This document shows positions 12,501-20,987 of a stretch of DNA of 64,000 nt, piece by piece. A model generated the notes under the pieces. That model was given only the letters and a program-made list of their open reading frames with translations. It had not been told where the DNA came from and made no database searches. How positions within the stretch are numbered: position 1 is the first letter of the stretch; each line of letters starts with the position of its first letter. Source of the stretch: Amoebophrya sp. A120 (taxonomy: Eukaryota; Sar; Dinophyceae; Syndiniales; Amoebophryaceae); the NCBI GenBank assembly GCA_905178155.1, contig CAJINV010000014.1:186001-250000 (forward strand). The letters are read 5' to 3'. Position numbers and translations under genes: made by a program.

Positions 12501-15500
12501 CCAGGTTCTGCAGGTCCGCGTAGTGTTATCAAGTGTAAAAATGTCTGGGTCTGGAGGATTGCAACTTGTCATGCTAAATCTGCAGCATGCAAAAATCTGT
12601 GCTGCATGATTACCAAAACTCGTCCAGTTTTGACCAAGTCGGGAGGTAGTTTCTCATGCAGGGTAGGCATTAGAAAGGTCTCGCAGAATCTGTCATGCTA
12701 GGTCCTGCATTCCAGACCTCACGGGTCCTGGAAAAGCAGCATGACAAATCGCGCACTCTTCCAGACCCAGACACTTTTACAGTTGATAAGTGTCGGTAGT
12801 GTGCGATTTTTCCTGTGTTCGCACTCTTCCGAGCCATGCAGATGCTGTCTGTCGCGTTTTTCATCGAGGCGCTCGTCGTTGTTTGCCCCGTTTCATTTTT
12901 GTCCTCCTGGTCGTGCACGACACTGCTGTTCATCGTCCTGCTGGCACTACTAGTAGATGAAGTAGCACTTCTACACTTGCCTGGTTTGCAGGGCTCTATC
13001 AGGTCTTCCGCGTCGCAGCAGCAACTCGCGAGTAAGGGGGACGGGACCCGCTGCACCCAGCCCTCGTCCTTATTGTAGAGCGTCTCGGTTAAATCCTTCG
13101 CAAACGCGTCAAACTCTTCTGACCCAACGTTCTGGAACACGTAGGGCGGCAGCGGCTTGTCCTGGTACAGGTCCCCGGCTTTGATCTTGGTCAGGTCGCG
13201 CATGTAGAACAGGGTAAACACCTATCCAGGAAAAAACACCCACCCCCATCCATTTTTTGCATGACAAACAAAGGAATTTATGCATGTTTTGCATGACAAA
13301 TTGGATGGGGACGGGTGTTTTTTCCTGGATAACACCTCGGAGTCCACCCGCAACGCGGTTTCCGTCTTCAGAACGTCATCCGCCGCCGCCCGGTGGGAGA
13401 CCTGCCTCTCCAGTCTCCGCTCGTCCCGTTTCACCTTCTTGAACGCCGCCAGCGTCGCCCGGCTCCACGGGAGGCCGCGGAACTGCAGCACCTTATCAAA
13501 TGCAAAAGTGTCTGGGTCTGGAAGATTCCAGGAGTTTGTCATGCATCTTCTGGATCACGCAACTGGTCTCTAATGCACCGAAAAGCATTACAGGTTTTGC
13601 GCAGGCCTCCTGATGTCTATCCCGCATGAGAAATTCCCTATTTGCGTAGCAAGAAATGGGAAGCTTTTGGTGCTTATGCAATACAAATTTTTGCCTATTC
13701 CAGAAATCGCATGACAAGTTCCAATTCTTCCAGACCCAGACATTTTTGCATTTGATACACCTGGACCGCAAACAACATGCCGAGGGCGATCACCTCGGCC
13801 GGAACTTTGCTCTTCTCTTTACCCGTTTCCGCGTCCGCAAATTCGTGCTGCTGGTTCTCGTCCGGGTTGGAATTGCTGCCCTCCGCTTGTTATGCATTGC
13901 AAATATGTCTGGGTCCTCTGGAGCAAGAATTCACACTTGCGATGCGCATTTTGCAATCCATGAAAATCTCTCATGCACAGGCAGCAAAAGCTGCCCACTT
14001 TCTGTCACCAGAGTGGGGCATTTGTGATGCGGATTCGGCATTGCGGAAGCTTCTCGGAACTTGTGATGCTAGAGCTTCCATGACAGGCCTTCTGTGTCAT
14101 GCAAAAGCAGCATGACTCTTCCAGACCCGCCAGACATATTTGCTGCAATCCATACTTGTTGTTCCGCAACGTCGTCCTTTTTCTCCTCCAAAACTGCGCG
14201 GCCCTTAGCGAGCATCTCCAGTGCCAGGTCCGCGGACTGCCGGTTTCCGATCGGGTGCCTATGGATGTGTCAGAGTTGAAATCGACAAAGTTGAAATGAT
14301 TTGTCATGCTAAACCGACCGAAACCACTACACAACCTGAAATGATTTGTCATGCATAAAATGCGACACAAAGACTGACTCTATTGCTGAAGGCGCAAGGG
14401 AGGCAAATTCTAGTGCTGCTAAGGGTCAAGCTCAAGCATTGGGCTGCTGACTAGCATGACAGGGAGCAGCCATCTTGCCCTGAACAGCATGACAGACTTG
14501 CTTCAGAGGCCAGGAAAATTTGTCATGCGCCGATTGGAAACTGTGGGTCCAACTGCTATAGATTTTATGCATCACAAATTATTTCAACTTTGTTAATTTC
14601 AACCCTGACAGTTCCATAGTGCCGGTGGGAAAAGTACCGCTGCCACGCGTTCTCCCCCACGGGGTCCTGAAAGTGCTTTTTCAGCCGATCGTAAAAAACC
14701 AGCCACGGGTTGCGCGGCTCGAAAATGGTCACATTCTGCTGGATATGCATTGCAAATATGTCTGGGTCTGGAAACATTGAACTTGTAATGCTAGTCCTAC
14801 ATTCCTGTAAAATCTGTATTGCATGACTAACGAAACGACGCCTCCTTTTGTGATATTTCTCATGCGGACTGCGCTTAAGAAAGTGTCCGGAAAACTTGTC
14901 ATGCTTGGCTGCATTGGGAAGTATTTCAGTCATGTACATTTCAGCATCACAAGTTTCCAGACCCAAACATATTTGCAGTTGGTACTGCAGATCGTAGTCC
15001 CATTCCTTCCGGAAAGCCTTGTACAGCATGTCCGTGATGAGTTTCAGCATCGGCGGAAATTTATAAATCGCAAAAGTATCGCACTCGTATAAATGCATTA
15101 CAAATTTCCTCAGCATGAGAAATAAGATTTGTAATGCTAATTTGCCTTAAGGACAGGATTTGTAATGCATGACTATAATACGAGTGCGATACTTCTGCAC
15201 AGGATAAAACTTCACGTCGTCTCGCGCCTCCATGCGGTGTAGATCTGCGCGGACGGCGGTTTGCAACCGCTTCACGTGCTATCCCGGGGAAAAACGTCTC
15301 CACCGACCCATAACCATACGTCAAGTTGGAACTACGTGTGGTGCACCACAAATCCGGAAGTTTTGGGAGCGCCACGCCTGTCAAGTTCTTGCAGTCTGTA
15401 GTGTAGTGCCGGTCGTTAGCAAGGACAGCTGCATTACAAATCCATTCGTCTATGCTGGTGTTTCCAGCGTCACAAATTCCAAATTGAAAATGCCTATCAT

Positions 15501-18500
15501 GGGGATGCGCATCACAAATGTTCCTGTCATTCTAAATCTGCATGACAACTCTGGGAGTGGGGACGTCGGCTTTGCTCAGGATACGCGCAGTGGGAGGTCT
15601 TCGTTCTGGATCTCACCATACTGGTCTTCTCGCAGTTCCAGGTCTTGTATGGAAGTGCACAAGTTCCCCTCATTTGTGTTCGCGTAGCATGAACAGCAAT
15701 ACAAACACCAGCACTCATGGAGTCTGAGCATCGCAAGTTCATGCGCCGACTGTAGTAGTGTTTTGGGCGTCCTGAGTTTGTCATGCAAATAGTGCTACAA
15801 GGCAGCAATTGGATTTGGGATTTTGCATGACCAATGAAGACGAAGAGGGGACGACAAGCGGAGTTATGCGTTCTCATACCTCGCTCCTTGTCCAGCGCGG
15901 GAAGGTCGCTTGCCTCGAACATATATCCACAATAAAATAACATTGTCCGCACACCTAGACCTACAGGTACAGACGCGCCGCGGTTTCTGATTCTGCATGA
16001 CAAAACTTGCATTCGATCCTACTAGTCAGAAAGGCAAGCGTTAATACACTCTAAAGTGGCGAAGTAGTTTGTCGTGATGCATTTTTTAGTATCTGTGCGG
16101 GAGATGATCAAGATTATTTGTGTTCTTGCGTAGCATGTTGATCTGGTCCACGAGACTGCGTTCCTCGTGCTGTATTTTTTCCAAGGTGGTCACGTCCTCC
16201 AAAACTTTGAGCAGCTGCACCCCGGTGGTCTCCCTGCGCCACGGCAAGTTCGCGAACATCTCGCACTGCGCCAAAAATTCAAGCACCAGCGCAATCAGGA
16301 CCGGCAGCGGAATTTCCTGGAAACGCTTCCGGAAGAGCATGGACGGCGTCATAATCAGGGGATCGTCAATGCCGTCGGTCTGGGCAGAAATGGGATCCGC
16401 GTTCGCGTCGCTATACGTGCGCCGAAAGTCTGTCCGCGGACTCAACACGTCGAGCTCTACGTACTTGGCCTTGTTTATCCCACAGAAAAAAGCTGGCAGG
16501 TCACATTTGTAATGCAAAAACAAATACACAAAAAAATCTGTATTGCGTATCCTAAACAGCACGCTATGAGGCCGCCCATGACAGATTTTTCTGTGTATTT
16601 ATTTTCGCATTACAGATATGACCTGCCAGCTTTTTTCTGTGTGATATTGTTGTCTTCCAGAAATTTTTGGAACCGCTCAGCTATGCATTGCAAAAGGATC
16701 GTATTTCAAGTTTTACGTTGAAAAAGAAAAATTCTCAAGCTGTAATGGTAGTTTACGTTTAAGTTAGGAGACAGATCTGTCACGCCAGACTGTGATGAAG
16801 ATTCGTACAAGTGCGATGCTTTTGTTGCAGCGCATATCACTCCAGTCCTCCTCCTGGTCGGGATCGTCTTCCGGGTCCCCCTCCTTTCGGCGCCGGAACA
16901 GGTCACTCTTGAGCATATCCAGGAAAAAACACCCATCCCCATCCATTTTTTGCATGACAAACACAGGACTTTATGCATGTTCTGCATCGCAAATTGGATG
17001 GGGATGGGTGTTTTTTCCTGGATAGAGCACCTCTTCCACCAGCGTGGCCAGTTCCAGGGCTAGCTGAACGGTGTTGTCGTCTATGGCTAGGTGCTTGTTG
17101 CGATCCAACAGGGGCAGCAGATAATCCGCGAGGAGAAATTGCGCAAAAAACAGCTCGCTATCCGGCACGACGGCGTTGCGGTCCGCTAAAGCATCTTGCT
17201 CCTTCTTCACAGCCTCTTGCAGCAGCTTATGGCGTAGTTCTCAAACGTTACTACTACGGTTTCAGCCCTTACACAAATTTGTGACGCTGCAGCAACCTCA
17301 TTTATATAGTGAAAGTGCCAGTGAGGCGACTTTGCGCGTTTTGTATTGCAAAATTGGCATTGTAGGTTCGAATGCTATGTATTTAGCGCGTCGAGAACTT
17401 GTGCTGCGAAAAAGCACTTGAATAGATCCGTGAAACAAGCGTGACAGTAATTGTTCTGCAAAACTACTCATGTATACAGAAACAGCTGGGGATGTAATTA
17501 CTTGAGAATTCCATACAGCTTCTCCTTGTGCATGTCCAGCACCTGGGTCGCGAGCCGATGGTCGTCGTGGTCCATCACCAGTCCTTGCAGTTCGCCATTT
17601 CTATCCTTCAAGCAGATGAAGTGCCGATCCAGGTCCTCTATCGAAGAAAAAAACTGTTTCAGTGTAACTTTCTTCATCTTGTTCGGCTGACAGCATCACA
17701 AATTCGCTCTGCATGATGAGTGGGTCCTGCGTGGCTTGTAAGCAGGGAAAACACGACACATGAGCAGAGGACTTTATGGTTGTCTGGCATGACAGGCGTA
17801 TGCGTAACTCGCCACGTCTGTTGGAACATGTTGTGCATTGATTACAGGGTTACACTTACACAGTTTTTTTCTTGCACATCCTCCGGAATGTGGTTAATCC
17901 AGTCGCTTCGGTGTTTGGCATCGGTTTCCGAGGGGGGCAGCTCCAGGACGTTGGCTAGCTCGGTCTTTTTCAGCAGGCTCACGCCCTCCGCGTAGCACTT
18001 TTCGTCCACCGGCCGGCACCGGAGCCCCGGCTCTCCGCGTACCGTGTTCACACGACAACAGCTCTTGTAAGGAAACATCCCCCCTCCCCATATTATTGCC
18101 AAACAAGCACGTTTTCGAAGATTTGTGTTGCTGATTTGTGACCACAATAAATCGTGCCTGTCTTGGAAGAAGGCAACTCCACAGGTGGCTCCGACGCATT
18201 GGCATTATGCAGGCGGTTTGTCAACATGCTGTTGGGTCTACAGCGCGGACGTTTTTCATGCTAAGCGCCTAGGCCCGAGCCTCTCTACTCAAGCTTGATA
18301 TGGGTCTGCAGTCCTCTACAGCAAGACAAATATCTGATTTGTGTACGCAAATCCGAATCGAAATCCAGCATCAGAAACTTCGTTTTGATATGGGGAAAGG
18401 GGATTTTTCCTTTTGATAACAGCACGAATCGGGTTTGTTCAGGCGGACGACGATGTCCTTCCCGTCCGGCGTGTCCTGGTACTTCGCATAAATGGCGGCG

Positions 18501-20357
18501 CAGATGTCGTTTTGCAAGAGCAGCTGGGGATCAATAGCCTTCGCGGCCTCCTGGGAAATATTATCCGGTAGTTTGCAGCTCGTGTCGTTGCTGTTTTGCG
18601 GTAGCAGGCAGTGCCTTCTGCCATTGCCCTCGATGCAGCAACAACCGGTGGCTTCCCACAAGTAATCGTGCTGCTTGTTCGCGATCACCCGCAATATCCA
18701 CTGCAAATATACATTTTTTCTTACCGGCCATCACGTACCAAAACTTTTGTTGGCATTCTTGCATGACAATAAACTTGGTACAACTGAAAGTGAAACAGAA
18801 ACGTGATTCAGAACAGCAACTTGTGGTCTGCTTCTGCGCACGTCCTCTCAGGTTGTAGTGCATAGTTGTGTGTCCGGTATTGTACTAGTAGGGAGGTACT
18901 AAAAAGCTCGTAAATTTGCATTGCATAGCCCCGCCTTCCTCATCGCTCCGCCTTCTGATTTTCTGCTGATGCTTATCTTCAAGCTGAAGAACAGTGTGAG
19001 CCTCAGTGGTTGTAGTTTTCGGGGATTGTATACGTGGCCTCATGCGTAGGCGTAGTGCTAGTGCGTCCACGCATGGTATGCAATACCAAATATAGCCGCC
19101 GGGGCGGGGCGGGTAGTGAGGTCGTGGACGTTTTTTTGCCGGCCGCAGCCTTGGCCGCGGCTTTGCTTTTTATGGGCTCGCCATACCACCGCGAGTAACG
19201 TTATGCCGCACGGTATGGCGGCCACTTGGGAAACGTCGCAAATTTTGGCACATTTCCAAAATTCCTTTCCGAAAGCCAGCCCCGATGCTATGGGGCCGAT
19301 CCGGGTGCCACGGGGGGCGCCCAAAAAGCGAAGAAAAACCGGGCCCATAGCATGCGGATTGGCTTTGCGCGTGTGGGCCGCTTTTTCTTTTTCGCGTTTT
19401 TATTTTTCACGCCGGCGCTTTTTGCAAAGCTTCCCAGGCACTGCAACCGGCGAAAAGGCGGCCGCTTTCGCGGCCGCCCAAAATGCTCCGAAATCGCGGC
19501 CGTGCTATGCTGTTTCGCTGTTCTGATTTTGGGCGCGTTTTTTGCGCGCCCCTTTTTGGGAGCCCCAAATCGCCAGAAACTAAGGCGGTGGGCGCCTCAG
19601 AAGGGCGCCCCTTTTGCCGGCTCCCCTGCGTCGTTTTATCAAGTGCGAATCGATAGTTTTCGACCGGGCTTGTTTGATATCAAAGCCCCGGCCGCTTCAT
19701 AATTGAAAATTTTTTCTGTCAAAAAACACTTCCGCCCGCTTGAAAACTGACGGCCGTTTTTCAGGGTATATTATGGCAAAAAAACTCCCCGGTTAGAACC
19801 GTTCGGTGACCTCACTACATACAAACCTGTTTGCGTTTCCCTGCAACATTGACATTTAGCATGCACCTCAAGTCCGCAAAAAATACACAACCCCTTGAAG
19901 CTACACACTTTTCTGGTTGATAGTGCTGGTGTCGTCGGGCCGTGGCTGCAGCTGCGCCCGTATGGAACCAGGTATTTTCGTGGATCAGTACAACGCCTGG
20001 CAGGAAAGTGGAGATAGGCAAAACCAGCTGCCAAAGGAGAAACACAAACACAACGACCGAAGCTGAAGCACATTTACTTGTTGCTTCTACTTGGAAGCCG
20101 AAGCGATGTTGCCGGCCGACAGGAGCACATGGTCTTGACATTTTTGATGTCAACAACGCCTGACGCTGAGGCGGAGTCATCTTGCTCGTGGCCGTTTTGT
20201 CCCAACTTCTTGTGCGCCAGTTCATCTTTTTACCGCAAGCATTATGAGCAGGCGATCTTGAGCTAGGTAGTGTGCCTAGTAACGAGATGCTCCTGTAAAA
20301 CTCTTGTACTAAAAAGAACTCTGCGATGACACGACCATGGAGGAAAGATGAGATCAC
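9594..20357 (-). CDS. 26-exon gene, membrane-anchored protein of unknown function, 1,289 residues
   Basis: Exons: 20357-19923, 19076-18928, 18689-18419, 18062-17879, 17638-17516, 17227-17025, 16915-16837, 16681-16647, 16475-16089, 15922-15879, 15647-15584, 15279-15207, 15061-14985, 14743-14619, 14259-14155, 13890-13758, 13493-13332, 13222-12789, 12526-12204, 11941-11899, 11589-11494, 11043-10994, 10731-10696, 10546-10504, 10219-10024 and 9703-9594. Counting each TSD once, phases agree at all 25 junctions and give 1,290 codons. The start at 20357 is the furthest upstream ATG; later ATGs are possible. A hydrophobic segment in exon 1 (VVVFVFLLWQLVLPI) suggests a signal anchor. Next come a Cys-rich stretch (GCCCIEGNGRRHC), mostly helical charged sequence, another hydrophobic helix (IPLPVLIALVLEFLA) and a Cys-rich region (YVQYCCCPTH). 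I recognise no family. Confidence 0.8.
9704..10023. mobile_element. Introner, family M
   Basis: TIR GGAAAAATCCCCCTCCCCAT and complement. TSD is AGAAG. Removal joins RISSAS to LFAEEA in frame. Confidence 0.92.
10220..10503. mobile_element. Introner, family H
   Basis: Starts TATGCGAATGCACAACTGC and ends TTGTGGTCCCTCATA. TSD is CCGTC. Removal joins SDQHPT to VNTCLK in frame. Confidence 0.88.
10547..10695. mobile_element. Introner, family A
   Basis: Starts TATGAACTGCAAAAGTATCG and ends CTTTTGCACAGGATA. TSD is GTATC. Its orientation is opposite to the family A copies in the DHODH and TMEM43 genes, yet it lies in a gene on the same strand. Removal joins RVLFDT to PGAQNR. Confidence 0.93.
10732..10993. 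mobile_element. Introner, family E
   Basis: TIR GTGTCTGGGTCTGGAAGA and complement. TSD is AGCCC. Removal joins LSEEG to CLQYDR. Confidence 0.93.
11044..11493. mobile_element. Introner, composite: family C left end, family B-like right end
   Basis: Begins TATCGAAGAAAAAAACG (family C) and ends TTTTTTTCCTGGATA (family B-like). TSD is ACCCG. At 450 bp it is longer than either family; its centre holds other sequence (11200-11400). Removal joins HQAAG to YYEFHY in frame. Confidence 0.8.
11590..11898. mobile_element. Introner, family D
   Basis: TIR GTCAGGATTGAAATCGACAA and complement ending CTTCCATA. TSD is TAGAT. Removal joins YRKLNL to DQLEPD. Confidence 0.92.
11942..12203. mobile_element. Introner, family E
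   Basis: TIR GTGTCTGGGTCTGGAAGA and complement. TSD is ACAGA. Removal joins KNLFLF to PSYKTV. Confidence 0.93.
12527..12788. mobile_element. Introner, family E
   Basis: TIR ATGTCTGGGTCTGGAGGA and complement. TSD is AGTGT. Removal joins AHYRHY to ADLQNL. Confidence 0.93.
13223..13331. mobile_element. Introner, family B
   Basis: TIR TATCCAGGAAAAAACACCCA and complement. TSD is ACACC. Interior reads TTTTTGCATGACAAAC ... TTTTGCATGACAAATT. Removal joins RVDSEV to FTLFYM. Confidence 0.93.
13494..13757. mobile_element. Introner, family E
   Basis: TIR GTGTCTGGGTCTGGAAGA and complement. TSD is CACCT. Removal joins LFAVQV to LQFRGL. Confidence 0.93.
13891..14154. mobile_element. Introner, family E variant (TATGCATTGC end)
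   Basis: TIR GCAAATATGTCTGGGTCC and complement. TSD is CTTGT. Removal joins DVAEQQ to AEGSNS. Confidence 0.92.
14260..14618. mobile_element. Introner, family D
   Basis: TIR GTCAGAGTTGAAATCGACAA and complement. TSD is GTGCC. Removal joins YFSHRH to PIGNRQ. Confidence 0.92.
14744..14984. mobile_element. Introner, family E variant
   Basis: TIR GCAAATATGTCTGGGTCTGG and complement; right end GGTA rather than GATA. TSD is CTGGA / CTGCA. Removal joins YDLQ to QNVTIF. Confidence 0.88.
15062..15206. mobile_element. Introner, family A
   Basis: TIR GCAAAAGTATCGCACTCGTA and complement. TSD is AAATT / AAACT. Removal joins RDDVKF to PPMLKL. Confidence 0.9.
15280..15583. mobile_element. Introner, family G
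   Basis: Starts TATCCCGGGGAAAAACGTC and ends GGACGTCGGCTTTGCTCAGGATA (decayed repeat). TSD is CGTGC / CGCGC. Removal joins LPLRV to KRLQTA. Confidence 0.82.
15648..15878. mobile_element. Introner, family H
   Basis: Starts TATGGAAGTGCACAAGTTCC and ends GGAGTTATGCGTTCTCATA. The direct repeats have decayed (TCTTG / CCTCG). Removal joins DKERG to LELRED in frame. Confidence 0.78.
15923..16088. other. Intron, type not resolved
   Basis: Reading frame needs this 166-bp stretch removed (joins LPHRY to MFEASD). I see the usual GCATGACAAA motif inside but no clear terminal repeats, TSD or GT-AG ends. Confidence 0.55.
16476..16646. mobile_element. Introner, family N
   Basis: TIR ACAGAAAAAAGCTGGCAGGT and exact complement, ends TATC / GATA. 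TSD is TTGTT. Only copy of this family seen. Removal joins FLEDNN to KAKYVE. Confidence 0.92.
16682..16836. mobile_element. Introner, family A (diverged)
   Basis: Starts TATGCATTGCAAAAGGATCG; right complement has GTGCGATGCTTTTG. Direct repeats decayed (TCAGC / TCACT). Removal joins EDWSE to RFQKFL in frame. Confidence 0.82.
16916..17024. mobile_element. Introner, family B
   Basis: TIR TATCCAGGAAAAAACACCCA and exact complement. TSD is GAGCA. Removal joins VEEVL to KSDLFR. Confidence 0.94.
17228..17515. mobile_element. Introner, family F (diverged interior)
   Basis: Starts TATGGCGTAGTTCTCAAACG and ends GAGAATTCCATA. TSD is CAGCT. Removal joins HKEKL to LQEAVK. Confidence 0.85.
17639..17878. 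mobile_element. Introner, family C
   Basis: TIR GAAAAAAACTGTTTCAGTGT and complement; right end ACA instead of ATA. TSD is TCCTC. Removal joins NHIPED to LDRHFI. Confidence 0.9.
18063..18418. mobile_element. Introner, family M
   Basis: Ends AAGGAAACATCCCCCCTCCC and complement ending TTTTGATA; left terminus decayed to TCT. TSD is ACAGC. Removal joins DSCC to CRVNTV. Confidence 0.88.
18695..18927. mobile_element. Probable introner, family A-like, decayed
   Basis: Starts TATCCACTGCAAATATACAT and ends TTTGCATTGCATA. No TSD remains. Removing 18690-18927 keeps the frame (EEGGA to VIANKQ). Confidence 0.6.
19077..19922. mobile_element. Probable introner enlarged by a GC-rich insertion
   Basis: The outer ends are TATGCAATACC and TTCTGGTTGATA, and excision joins RRHQH to PCVDAL in frame, but there is no matching TSD. 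The core (about 19113-19815) is strikingly GC-rich, is bounded by GTAGTGAGGTC and its complement GACCTCACTAC, and carries a TTTTTTTGCC block near each end. This suggests a separate inverted-repeat element. A plus-strand frame of 158 codons (19226-19702) crosses it, with no family I recognise. Confidence 0.55.
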
Positions 20358-20987
20358 TCCAATACTTTACATATCACAAACCACGTTTTCTCCTAAATTC
20401 CGAAAAGAGCATCTTCACACGTTCTTGATCTTCTACGTTGATCTTCACTGTGACTTCTTCTGTCGTGCAAAAGACCTGGATGTGCATGATATTTCCCGCA
20501 TCTGCTGCCGCGGGGTATGTCGAGGCGGGACCACGGGGGCTACCCTTTGTTCCTTTCTGCGAAAAATTGCACTTTACGCAGCTGCGTCGTCAAGAACTGC
20601 ACCCGTGACTGTAAAAGAGTACTATGCCCAGGCTCAAGGTGTTGGTGTTGAAACTCCTGGCTGCATAGAAGAAATAAACACGCAGCATCGGCTTTGGCTC
20701 TGGATGCGCCCCCGCGGAAATCTATCAGATACGACTTGGTCAAAAGGCGGCACAGCAAGGAACAAAAAAGGAAACGATTTCATCTGTGGAGAAATATTTC
20801 GTGTGCGGGGGGTTGTTCTATGGCATTCATTTACTTTTTTTTTTTCATCTCGACTATTTACAAATTTTCTAGTCCTGCTTGTCCTTGTTCTGTCTTTCCA
20901 CTGGCATGATCCGAGTATGGTCGTGCTGCTGCCGAATGTTGTATATGAAACCCCAAAATATCAAAATCACCGCTCTCGTGGTCCCCA
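20358..20987. other. Intergenic stretch
   Basis: Separates the DHODH stop codon from the upstream-most ATG of the 26-exon gene. A plus-strand frame crosses it but runs antisense into the DHODH C-terminal exon, so I do not call it. Contains T-rich runs near 20826-20850. Confidence 0.5.

Noticed and set aside
9594-18418. Regularly spaced similar repeats as a CRISPR array
   Set aside because: The repeats are inverted pairs at element ends flanked by TSDs, with coding exons between them, in a eukaryotic gene.
19226-19702. Plus-strand 158-codon frame in the GC-rich insertion
   Set aside because: High GC removes stop codons; no domain, and it lies inside an intron on the opposite strand. Kept only as a note.
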